Part shown: one piece after another, positions 15,991-22,907 of the stretch
Layout of the letters: each line of letters starts with the position of its first letter
How positions within the stretch are numbered: position 1 is the first letter of the stretch
Assembly: GCA_002299195.1 (NCBI GenBank)
Contig: DBOA01000205.1
Location: forward strand, 1-22,907
Direction of reading: 5' to 3'
Origin: Sphingomonadales bacterium UBA658
GTDB lineage: Bacteria > Pseudomonadota > Alphaproteobacteria > Sphingomonadales > Sphingomonadaceae
DNA: 22,907 nucleotides
Translations under genes and position numbers: made by a program
Notes under the pieces: generated by a model
Database searches by the model: none
The model's input: the letters and a program-made list of their open reading frames with translations, nothing else
What the model was told of the DNA's origin: nothing

Positions 15991-16866
15991 TTAGTTTTTC
16001 AGGCTTTGAATGATCGCCGAAAAATCCATGCCGCCTTTTCCAGCCGCATCAAATTGCGCGTATAGTTCCGCCGCCCGCGCGCCCATGGGCACATCGGCGT
16101 TGACCGACTGCGCAGCTTCCATCGCCAGCTTAAGGTCCTTTAGCATCAGTGCGGTCGCAAATCCGCCCTGATAATCATTATCCGCAGGCGATGTCGGTCC
16201 GACGCCTGGAACGGGGCAATAGCTGGTCATCGACCAATTTTGGCCAGAGGCTTTCGACGAAATGTCGTAAAAGGTTTGAAGGTCGAGCCCAAGCTTTTCC
16301 GCCATGGCAAAAGTCTCACAGGTCGCGATCATCGATGCACCCAGCAGCATGTTGTTGCATATCTTTGCCGCCTGACCGGCCCCTGATCCGCCAGCATGAA
16401 TGACAGCCTTGCCCATCGCCGACAGGATCGGTTCTGCCCGTGCAAAGGCGGTATCGGTGCCACCCACCATGAAGGTCAACGTGCCCCCATTGGCGGCCGC
16501 AATGCCGCCTGAGACGGGCGCGTCAACCATGTCATAGCCAGCGGCGACAGCAACCGCCGTCACCTTGCGCGCAGTATCAACATCAATCGTCGAACAATCG
16601 AGCAACACCGCGCCCTTGGGGGCATGGCCCAATACATCATTTTCAAATACGCTATCGACGATACTGCCATTGGGCAGCATCGATACGACAGCGTCAACAC
16701 CATCGACTGCATCACGCACGGACGTAAGGGTGGCGCAGCCATTTTCCTGCGCCCGCGCCAAAGCGTCGGCCGACAGGTCAAACGCATTTACCCTATGCCC
16801 TGCCTTAACGAGGTTGGCGGCCATGCCGCCGCCCATGTTGCCCAGACCGATAAATGCGATTTTCAT
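15991..16866 (-). CDS. mmsB: 3-hydroxyisobutyrate dehydrogenase
   Basis: NAD-dependent dehydrogenase of 291 residues in valine breakdown, converting 3-hydroxyisobutyrate to methylmalonate semialdehyde, the substrate of the upstream gene product. It has the nucleotide-binding start MKIAFIGLGNMGGGMAANL, the substrate motif DAPVSGG (116-121), and the catalytic lysine K168 in GAGQAAKICNN. It starts five bases after the mmsA stop, so the two form an operon. The ATG at 16866 begins exactly at the Rossmann strand; a longer frame to 16929 would overlap mmsA and has no family resemblance. The ending GGMDFSAIIQSLKN is typical. Confidence 0.95.
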   Translation of the reverse strand: MKIAFIGLGNMGGGMAANLVKAGHRVNAFDLSADALARAQENGCATLTSVRDAVDGVDAVVSMLPNGSIVDSVFENDVLGHAPKGAVLLDCSTIDVDTARKVTAVAVAAGYDMVDAPVSGGIAAANGGTLTFMVGGTDTAFARAEPILSAMGKAVIHAGGSGAGQAAKICNNMLLGASMIATCETFAMAEKLGLDLQTFYDISSKASGQNWSMTSYCPVPGVGPTSPADNDYQGGFATALMLKDLKLAMEAAQSVNADVPMGARAAELYAQFDAAGKGGMDFSAIIQSLKN

Positions 16867-16871
16867 GTGAT

Positions 16872-18368
16872 TTACCCCATGGTGGGAATGACGAACGCGT
16901 TGCCACCATCGGGCGAGCCATCTGGCCAACGCTGGGTGATGGTCTTGACCTTGGTCCAGAACTTCACGCCTTCCATGCCGTGCTGGTTGGTGTCGCCAAA
17001 GGCAGAGCGTTTCCAGCCGCCAAAGCTGTGATAGGCAACGGGAACGGGGATCGGCACGTTGATGCCGACCATGCCGACATTGACGCGCGCGGCAAATTCA
17101 CGGGCGGCGTGGCCATTGCGGGTGAAGATCGCGACGCCATTGCCATATTGGTGCTTCGACGGAAGCGCCAAGGCCTCTTCAAAGTTGGCCGCACGGACGA
17201 TCTGCAGCACTGGGCCGAAGATTTCTTCCTTATAGCTTTCCATGTCCGTCGTCACATGGTCGAACAAGGTTGGCCCAATGAAGTAACCTTCTTCATGCCC
17301 CTGCAGCTTGAACCCGCGTCCATCGACAATCAGCTCGCCGCCTTCATCAACGCAAGTCTGGATCCAGCCCTCGACCTTCGCCTTATGCTGCGCGGTTACA
17401 ACCGGACCATAATGCGCTTCGGCATCGGTCGAGACGCCAACGCGTAGTGCTTGTATCGCTGGAATGAGCTTCGCCTTCAAACGCTCTGCCGTATCGTCGC
17501 CAACAGGCACGACGACGGGGAGCGCCATGCAGCGTTCACCAGCTGAACCAAAGGCCGCACCAGCCAAATCATTCACGACTTGGTCGAGGTCTGCGTCGGG
17601 CATAACGATGCCATGGTTCTTTGCGCCGCCCATGGCCTGCACGCGCTTGCCGTTGGCAACGCCGCGATTGTAAACATAATGCGCAATGTCGGACGAACCG
17701 ACAAAGCTGACAGCGCCGATGGCGGGGTGGTCCAGAATGGCGTCGACCATTTCCTTGTCGCCATGCACAACCTGGCAAATGCCTTCGGGCAAGCCAGCTT
17801 CGATAAACAGTTCCGCCAACCGCACAGGAACACTGGGGTCGCGTTCGCTTGGCTTGATAATGAAGGCATTGCCCGTCGCAATCGCGGGGCCGCACATCCA
17901 CAAGGGGATCATGCCGGGGAAGTTGAACGGGGTAATACCTGCACCAACGCCGATAGGCTGACGCATCGAATATACATCAATGCCGGGGCCAGCACCTTGG
18001 CTATATTCGCCCTTCATAACATGCGGGATGCCACAGCAAAATTCGATGACTTCCAACCCGCGCTGAATGTCGCCCTTACTGTCGGCAATGACCTTGCCAT
18101 GTTCGGACGACAGCATATGCGCCAGATCGTCCATGTTGGCTTCAACCAAGCGTTTGAATTCAAACATCACGCGCGCACGGCGCTGCGGGTTGGTCGTCGC
18201 CCACGCCGGTTGCGCGGCCAATGCTGCCTGCACCGCGCGTTCCAACACAGCGGCATCGCCCAATGCAACGCGGGCCTGAACGCCGCCATTGTTTGGATCC
18301 ATTATATCTCCAAAACGCGATGCGCTGGCACCCGTGCCACCGCTAATGAAATGATCGATTTGACGCAT
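16872..18368 (-). CDS. mmsA: Methylmalonate-semialdehyde dehydrogenase (CoA-acylating)
   Basis: Aldehyde dehydrogenase of 498 residues that converts methylmalonate semialdehyde to propionyl-CoA in valine (and thymine/inositol-type) catabolism. Diagnostic pieces are ITPFNFPGMIPLWM, the glycine motif SFVGSS, AMGGAKNHGIVMPDAD and the nucleophile C280 in GSAGERCMAL. The ATG at 18368 is preceded by AGGAGAAG at a good distance; the longer frame to 18398 adds only ten unlikely residues. It is the first gene of the mmsA-mmsB unit and is divergent from the third TBDT. No operator is recognisable in the intergenic stretch. Confidence 0.95.
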   Translation of the reverse strand: MRQIDHFISGGTGASASRFGDIMDPNNGGVQARVALGDAAVLERAVQAALAAQPAWATTNPQRRARVMFEFKRLVEANMDDLAHMLSSEHGKVIADSKGDIQRGLEVIEFCCGIPHVMKGEYSQGAGPGIDVYSMRQPIGVGAGITPFNFPGMIPLWMCGPAIATGNAFIIKPSERDPSVPVRLAELFIEAGLPEGICQVVHGDKEMVDAILDHPAIGAVSFVGSSDIAHYVYNRGVANGKRVQAMGGAKNHGIVMPDADLDQVVNDLAGAAFGSAGERCMALPVVVPVGDDTAERLKAKLIPAIQALRVGVSTDAEAHYGPVVTAQHKAKVEGWIQTCVDEGGELIVDGRGFKLQGHEEGYFIGPTLFDHVTTDMESYKEEIFGPVLQIVRAANFEEALALPSKHQYGNGVAIFTRNGHAAREFAARVNVGMVGINVPIPVPVAYHSFGGWKRSAFGDTNQHGMEGVKFWTKVKTITQRWPDGSPDGGNAFVIPTMG

Positions 18369-18439
18369 AGCTCTTCTCCTAATTCCGTGCGCCGCCAATG
18401 CCCGTGTCAGACCATTAATGCAACCTCGGTATATTATGG

Positions 18440-18467
18440 TTCAAAAATTGGTGACGGTGTATATATT
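18440..18467 (+). promoter_or_regulatory. Possible sigma-70 promoter for the third receptor
   Basis: TTCAAA (18440-18445) and TATATT (18462-18467) are separated by 16 bases, matching TTGACA/TATAAT at 4 and 5 of 6 positions. It lies 50 bases before the receptor ATG. The surrounding AT-rich stretch makes chance matches likely. Confidence 0.3.
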
Positions 18468-18516
18468 GGCTTCAGAACGCCGCAATATCCTTATCCTTCA
18501 TTTTTTGGGAACCTGC

Positions 18517-20529
18517 ATGATCACGCTATTGGCTCGCACCTCGCTATTGGCGTTCGTCATCGGTGCGCCTGCCGCTTATGCGCAGGAGAGCGCCGAACCG
18601 ATTATCATTGTCACCGGAAAAGGACTGGACCAGACGAAGGGTGATCCCGCTTATGGCTCGGTGGAAATCGACCGCGCGCGCCTAAGCAGCGAAGCATCTG
18701 GCCGCATCGAAAATATCCTCGCCGATGTCGCTGGCTTTCAACAGTTCCGGCGTTCGGACAGCCGATCAGCCAATCCATCGGCACAAGGGGCCACCTTGCG
18801 CGCGCTTGGCGGCAATGCGTCAAGCCGCACGCTGGTGCTGCTTGATGGCGTGCCTCAGGCCGACCCGTTTTTTGGTTACATCCCCTTTAGCGCGATCACC
18901 CCCGAACGTTTATCCTCCATTCGCGTCACGCGCGGCGGCGGCAATGGTGCCTTTGGTGCAGGGGCCGTCGCAGGGACCATCGAACTGAACAGCGCGGGGC
19001 GGGCCGACCTGCCCGACGCGGCATTGTCGGCCTTTTACGGCAGCGGCAACGCTAGCGAATTGTCCGCTGGCCTCGCGACTGATCTCGGTGCCGGATTTGT
19101 CAGCATATCGGGTCGGTGGGATCGCGGCGACGGGTTTTACACCGCGCCAAGCGCCACCCGCCAGCCAACCGACGTCCGCGCCGCCTACGACAGCTGGTCA
19201 ACCGGATTACGCGCCGTTGCGCCGTTGGCGGACGGTGTTGAACTGCAGTTGCGTGGGCTGATTTTTCAGGACCATCGGACGTTAAGATTTGCAGGCGCAG
19301 ACAGCAGCTCAGAAGGACAGGACGCGAGCATCCGCATCGTGTCGCAGGGGCGCTGGCAAGTCGACGCGCTGGCCTATATTCAGGCACGCAACTTTACGAA
19401 CATCGTCATCAGCGCCACGTCGTTCCGCAAAACGCTCGACCAAAGAAACACGCCATCCACTGGGGTCGGCGGCAAAATTGAGGTCAGGCCACCCGTTGGC
19501 GGCGATCATCAATTGCGCATGGGCGTAGACGCGCGGCTATCCGAAGGCGAGCTGTTTGAGGATGTCTACAGCGGCGTCACCGCCCTCGTGACCGCACGCC
19601 GCAACGCCGGTGGCAACAGCGCGACATTTGGTGTTTTCGCCGAGAATGATTGGACGCTTGGCGATCTGACGCTGACCGGCGGCATCCGCGCAGATCGCTG
19701 GACCATCGACAATGGCTTTTTTGCAGAGCGCGCCACCAACGGAACCGTCGTGCGCGATGATGCCTTTGCCGAACGCGCAAATTGGCAGTCCAGCGCGCGG
19801 ATTGGCGCACTCTATGCGCCGACCGATGGCGTTGCGCTCCGTGCTGCGGCCTATACCGGCTTTCGTTTGCCAACGCTGAACGAACTCTACCGCCCGTTCA
19901 CGGTCTTCCCGGTCGCAACGCGCGCCAATGAGGCGTTGGACGTGGAAAAGCTGCGCGGTGTCGAGGCGGGGTTTGATGTCCAGCCCGCCACTGGCGTGAC
20001 CGTTGGCGCGACAGTGTTTTACAACAGGCTTAACGATGCCATCGCCAACGTCACGATTGGCACTAATCTGCGCCAGCGCGGCAATGTCGATGCTGTCATT
20101 GCCAAGGGCGTCGAGCTCAGCGGCGAAGCGCAATTTGGTGTGGTCAGCATTGCCGCATCTTACGCGTTCAGCCACAGCAAAGTGCGCGCATCAGGCATCG
20201 CCAGCGGCCTCAACGGGCTCACCCCGGCCCAAAGCCCCCGCCATGCTGCAAATGCGACCGTGCGGTGGACGCCACGCGCCGGAGCAATATTATCCGCAAC
20301 AGCCCGTTATGTCGGCGCACAATTCGAAGATGATCTTGAGGCGAATATTTTGCCATCGGCGCTTACCTTTGACGGCTTTGCACAAATCCCCCTCACCCGG
20401 CAGATCGCATTGACCGGCCGGGTTGAGAATATCCTCAATGAAGAGGTTGTGACCCGCAAAGTGGGAACGTCCATCGACCTTGGAACACCCCGGATATTCT
20501 GGATCGGGCTGAAATTTTCGGCCCGATAG
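18517..20529 (+). CDS. TonB-dependent receptor (smaller, vitamin/siderophore-size)
   Basis: Outer-membrane receptor of 670 residues, closer in size to BtuB-like transporters than the two other receptors here. The signal peptide MITLLARTSLLAFVIGAPAA ends near AYAQ, followed by a TonB-box-like EPIIIVTGKG, a plug (ENILADVAGFQQFR, GATLRALGGNASSRTLVLLD, GAFGAGAVAGTIEL) and the barrel, with the YTGFRLPTLNELYRPF motif common in this class. The protein ends FWIGLKFSAR rather than in a terminal aromatic. GGGAA lies about six bases before the ATG at 18517. No cobalamin riboswitch or Pho-like site was found upstream, so the substrate stays unknown. It is followed after 187 bases by a secreted peptidase-like gene on the same strand. 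Confidence 0.92.
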   Translation: MITLLARTSLLAFVIGAPAAYAQESAEPIIIVTGKGLDQTKGDPAYGSVEIDRARLSSEASGRIENILADVAGFQQFRRSDSRSANPSAQGATLRALGGNASSRTLVLLDGVPQADPFFGYIPFSAITPERLSSIRVTRGGGNGAFGAGAVAGTIELNSAGRADLPDAALSAFYGSGNASELSAGLATDLGAGFVSISGRWDRGDGFYTAPSATRQPTDVRAAYDSWSTGLRAVAPLADGVELQLRGLIFQDHRTLRFAGADSSSEGQDASIRIVSQGRWQVDALAYIQARNFTNIVISATSFRKTLDQRNTPSTGVGGKIEVRPPVGGDHQLRMGVDARLSEGELFEDVYSGVTALVTARRNAGGNSATFGVFAENDWTLGDLTLTGGIRADRWTIDNGFFAERATNGTVVRDDAFAERANWQSSARIGALYAPTDGVALRAAAYTGFRLPTLNELYRPFTVFPVATRANEALDVEKLRGVEAGFDVQPATGVTVGATVFYNRLNDAIANVTIGTNLRQRGNVDAVIAKGVELSGEAQFGVVSIAASYAFSHSKVRASGIASGLNGLTPAQSPRHAANATVRWTPRAGAILSATARYVGAQFEDDLEANILPSALTFDGFAQIPLTRQIALTGRVENILNEEVVTRKVGTSIDLGTPRIFWIGLKFSAR

Positions 20530-20608
20530 CCGCGGCGCGATACCGTTCGGGGTTTTCCGACAAAAGTTTGACGGTTTCGATTGCGCCATCGGGCGAACGG
20601 CCAATGAC
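20522..20608 (-). other. Possible coding fragment resembling the Dxr N-terminus
   Basis: Read on the minus strand from 20608, one frame gives VIGRSPDGAIETVKLLSENP followed by ERYRAAAIG. This looks like the N-terminal strand-helix-strand of 1-deoxy-xylulose-5-phosphate reductoisomerase (pattern V-x-G, TVxLLxxNPERY, xAAI), but the glycine motif GATGSIG is not intact. A stop codon lies just before it and it runs into the 3' end of the receptor gene. It may be a scar fragment or chance. Confidence 0.18.
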
Positions 20609-20716
20609 GTGAATTCATCTGCGCCGACCAAGCGCGGGCATAGGTTCGTGCCATTAAAATCGCTTCACATGGCTGGCGCACAGGCATACGGTCGGCAGCA
20701 AATATATGGAGAGTTT

Positions 20717-22561
20717 ATGAAAAGCACTTTTAAGATGGGCGTCGCAGCCGTCTGTGCCAACCTGATTTTGCCAGCCACCGCTGTAGATGCCCAAGCCCCG
20801 GCCACGTCCGTCGGCATGGCCAGCGAAGATGCGCGGCTAACCGCATTTTTGGATGCGGAATTCAGCGAATATCTCAAGCAACAGCCCCAAGTGGCAACGC
20901 GCCTTGGCCTGAAAGACGGCGGCGACCGCTGGAATGATATCAGCGACAATGCGGCAGCCGAACAGGTCAAATGGCGTCAGGCAAGCGTCGCCCGCATGAA
21001 AGCCGCATTCAACCGCGCCGACATTTCGCCCGAAGCACAGGTGAATTTCGATATCTGGGCATTGGAAGCCGACCGCGCTGTCATAAGCGAAGCGAACCGG
21101 ATGTACCGCCCGCCTTTCTACTCGCGCCTCTATTCGGTGCACAGCCAGCTGGCAGACTTTTTGGTAAACACCCATGGGGTCGCCGACGCCACGGACCTAA
21201 AGAATTATATCGCTCGGTTGCGCGGCATGCCTGCGGTGCTGGACATGGCGATTGAGCGGACTCAAGCGAGCGAACGCGCTGGCATTCGCGCACCCAAATT
21301 TCAGGTCGAGTCCGTCATTTCAGGGAGCGAGAAGCTCACCAGCGGCGCGCCATTCACGACCGGACCAGACTCGGCGCTTTGGGCAGATGTTCAGGCAAAG
21401 ACCGAGGCATTGGTGACAGCGGGCAAAATGTCGCGCGGCGATGCGGACGCCATGCTCGCCGAAGCGCGCGCGGCCATACTTGATCTGAAGCCTGCTTATG
21501 GTCGCGTGATTGCGTGGGGCAAGGCAAGCTTGCCAGCGGCTCCAAGCGGCCGCGTTGGTGCCATTTCGCTTCCCGGCGGTGCGGACTATTACGCCAACGA
21601 ACTGAAGCTGAATACGACAATGGACTATACCGCAGACCAAATTCACAAAATCGGTCTTCAGGAAGTGGCGCGCATTGAAGCGGAGCAAGACGCCTTGGCG
21701 CAAAAGGCGGGATTCAAGGACCGCAGCGCTTTTTACGCCGGGCGGGCCAAGCTGTATCCGCCAAAGCCTTTTGACGACGCCGCACGGGCCGAATATCTCG
21801 CCACCGCAAATGCCTTTGTCGCCAAAACACGCACGCTGTTGCCAGCCTATTTCGGCATGACGCCAGCTTTCGGTATTGAAGTGGTGCGCGAGCCTGCGTT
21901 CAGCGAAGTGGCGGGCGGCGCCGCGCACGCGTCTGCGCCAAGCCCCGATGGCAAGCGGCCCGCCCGCACCTATGTGCATCTTGTGGGTATGACCCCCGAT
22001 CCGGCGGCGCTGTACACGCTGATGTGTCATGAAGCGGTTCCCGGCCACAACACTCAGGGCGACATTCAGGTGCGGCAGCAAGGCGGGCCCAAATTCCGTT
22101 CGGTCACTGGCTATGTCGCATTTGGCGAAGGCTGGGCGCTATATGCCGAAGCCTTGTGCAAGGAAATGAATGCGTTTCCGGACATTGCCGCGGATTTCAT
22201 GCGGCTAGATGCAGAACTGTTCCGTGCAGCGCGGCTCGTGACCGACACCGGCATTCACGCGCTGGGTTGGACCGAGGACCAAGCCGTGACCTATATGAAC
22301 ACGACTGGCCGGCAGCCGATTGAACGGTCACGTTCCGAGGTGCGCCGCTACATCACGCTGCCCGGGCAAGCCACTGGCTACAAGATTGGCATGCTCAAGA
22401 TCATGGCAGAGCGCAAAAAAGCTGAAGCTGCGCTTGGCGCAAAATTCGATATCAAGGGCTTCCACGACCTTCTGATCGCGTCGGGTTCGCAACCCCTGTC
22501 CATCCTGGAACGCCGCGTCGATGAATGGATCGCCGCGCGGGCGAACAATCTCAACAAATAA
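20717..22561 (+). CDS. Secreted DUF885-family metallopeptidase-like protein
   Basis: Exported protein of 614 residues of the DUF885 family, which resembles zinc metallopeptidases. The signal peptide MKSTFKMGVAAVCANLILPA ends near VDAQ. The body is mostly helical, with a likely metal site HEAVPGH (H438, E439, H444) and a second conserved motif GEGWALYAE (E471), the usual family arrangement. A role in degrading peptides in the periplasm or outside is inferred; biochemical activity of this family is poorly known. The ATG at 20717 is preceded by GGAGAG; an open frame to 20609 has no ribosome site and precedes a complete signal peptide. The gene follows the third receptor on the same strand, so receptor-peptidase cooperation is possible but unproven. 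No terminator is evident downstream. Confidence 0.88.
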   Translation: MKSTFKMGVAAVCANLILPATAVDAQAPATSVGMASEDARLTAFLDAEFSEYLKQQPQVATRLGLKDGGDRWNDISDNAAAEQVKWRQASVARMKAAFNRADISPEAQVNFDIWALEADRAVISEANRMYRPPFYSRLYSVHSQLADFLVNTHGVADATDLKNYIARLRGMPAVLDMAIERTQASERAGIRAPKFQVESVISGSEKLTSGAPFTTGPDSALWADVQAKTEALVTAGKMSRGDADAMLAEARAAILDLKPAYGRVIAWGKASLPAAPSGRVGAISLPGGADYYANELKLNTTMDYTADQIHKIGLQEVARIEAEQDALAQKAGFKDRSAFYAGRAKLYPPKPFDDAARAEYLATANAFVAKTRTLLPAYFGMTPAFGIEVVREPAFSEVAGGAAHASAPSPDGKRPARTYVHLVGMTPDPAALYTLMCHEAVPGHNTQGDIQVRQQGGPKFRSVTGYVAFGEGWALYAEALCKEMNAFPDIAADFMRLDAELFRAARLVTDTGIHALGWTEDQAVTYMNTTGRQPIERSRSEVRRYITLPGQATGYKIGMLKIMAERKKAEAALGAKFDIKGFHDLLIASGSQPLSILERRVDEWIAARANNLNK

Positions 22562-22569
22562 GCAACTAA

Positions 22570-22869
22570 TGTTACGATAAAGGTGAAATCCGAAATGAAC
22601 GCTTAGCAACGGGCATCGGCCAACCTGCACTTAGCCAGCAACTTGCGCAATTGCGTCGCAACGACCTCGTAAAAACGCGCCGTGCGTCCAAGCAAATCTG
22701 GTATGATTTAGCGGATGATAAAGTCTGCTTATGCGTTCGCAGCATGGAAGCCATCCTTGGGAACGAAGGCGATGTGGGGCAAATGTTGAATACCGCCCTG
22801 CAATTGAACAAGCCTGAGGCAAGTGCACCCTCGGCGCGTGGCACGGCAGGATTCGCGCGCATCATTTAA
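22570..22869 (+). pseudogene. 5'-truncated ArsR-family regulator
   Basis: From 22570 to the stop at 22869 one frame reads as the back half of an ArsR/SmtB winged-helix regulator: ATGIGQPALSQQLAQLRRND is the recognition-helix region, followed by LVKTRRASKQIWYDLADDKV (the wing) and a dimerisation helix ending AILG. The N-terminal helices are missing: a TAA at 22567-22569 is in frame, no ATG or GTG opens the frame before the DNA-binding helix, and the peptidase gene ends at 22561. A TTG at 22651 could start only a fragment without a complete DNA-binding motif. I interpret it as a remnant, probably non-functional. A frameshift linking to another frame was not found. Confidence 0.65.
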
Positions 22870-22907
22870 CGGGCTGATGTTTTTGCCATCAAAATCTGGC
22901 GGAGACG

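Noticed and set aside
18399..18516. Riboswitch upstream of the third receptor (for example cobalamin)
   Set aside because: Only 118 bases are available before the start and no conserved B12-box-like core was seen.
20557..20574. CCGTCAA-ACTT-TTGTCGG on the minus strand as a sixth Pho box
   Set aside because: Several half-site mismatches, and it points toward the 3' end of the receptor gene rather than a start codon.

Overview
The window looks like chromosome of an alphaproteobacterium, most likely a sphingomonad (order Sphingomonadales). Grounds: three TonB-dependent receptors (TBDTs) in 23 kb, valine-catabolic mmsA-mmsB beside a FadJ-type enzyme, a moderately high GC content judged by eye, and dense GTG/ATG genes with AGGAG-like ribosome sites. 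There are no rRNA or tRNA genes, CRISPR arrays or insertion sequences that I can see. The assignment is inference from gene content, not from a marker gene.

Left part (1-7859, minus strand): the start of a type II secretion (T2SS) operon, gspC-gspD, with gspD running off the left edge; a large TBDT; a secreted lipoprotein with an 11-proline linker and a probable beta-helix body; and a small periplasmic TPR protein. Strong intrinsic terminators separate these genes. Centre (8081-13657, plus strand): a second TBDT overlapping a secreted nucleotide-pyrophosphatase/alkaline-phosphatase-family enzyme, then an overlapping pair that matches PlcP (phospholipase C of the metallophosphoesterase fold) and Agt (diacylglycerol glycosyltransferase), the membrane-lipid remodelling pair used by bacteria short of phosphate.

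Main observation: every transcription unit in the first 13.7 kb has a promoter region with two 7-base half-sites in 11-base phase, the geometry of a PhoB (Pho) box. They lie before gspC (2717-2734, possibly extended to 2695), the lipoprotein (7335-7352), the TPR gene (7888-7905), the second TBDT (7919-7936) and plcP (11660-11677). Three are good matches to CTGTCAT-N4-CTGTCAY; the two between the TPR gene and the second TBDT are weaker but match each other at 15 of 17 positions as an inverted pair. The region reads as a phosphate-starvation island: secrete enzymes and a surface lipoprotein, release phosphate from organic esters, import a product through TBDTs, and replace phospholipids with glycolipids. 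The lipoprotein beside T2SS genes recalls ElpS of Caulobacter crescentus, a phosphate-starvation lipoprotein encoded next to a T2SS; orthology is not shown here.

Right part (13850-22907): ordinary metabolism with no Pho-like signals. On the minus strand lie mmsA, mmsB and a bifunctional enoyl-CoA hydratase/3-hydroxyacyl-CoA dehydrogenase. On the plus strand lie a smaller TBDT and a DUF885-family metallopeptidase-like secreted protein. This last pair is flanked by a weak minus-strand coding fragment (20522-20608) and a 5'-truncated ArsR-family regulator (22570-22869), which suggests past rearrangement.
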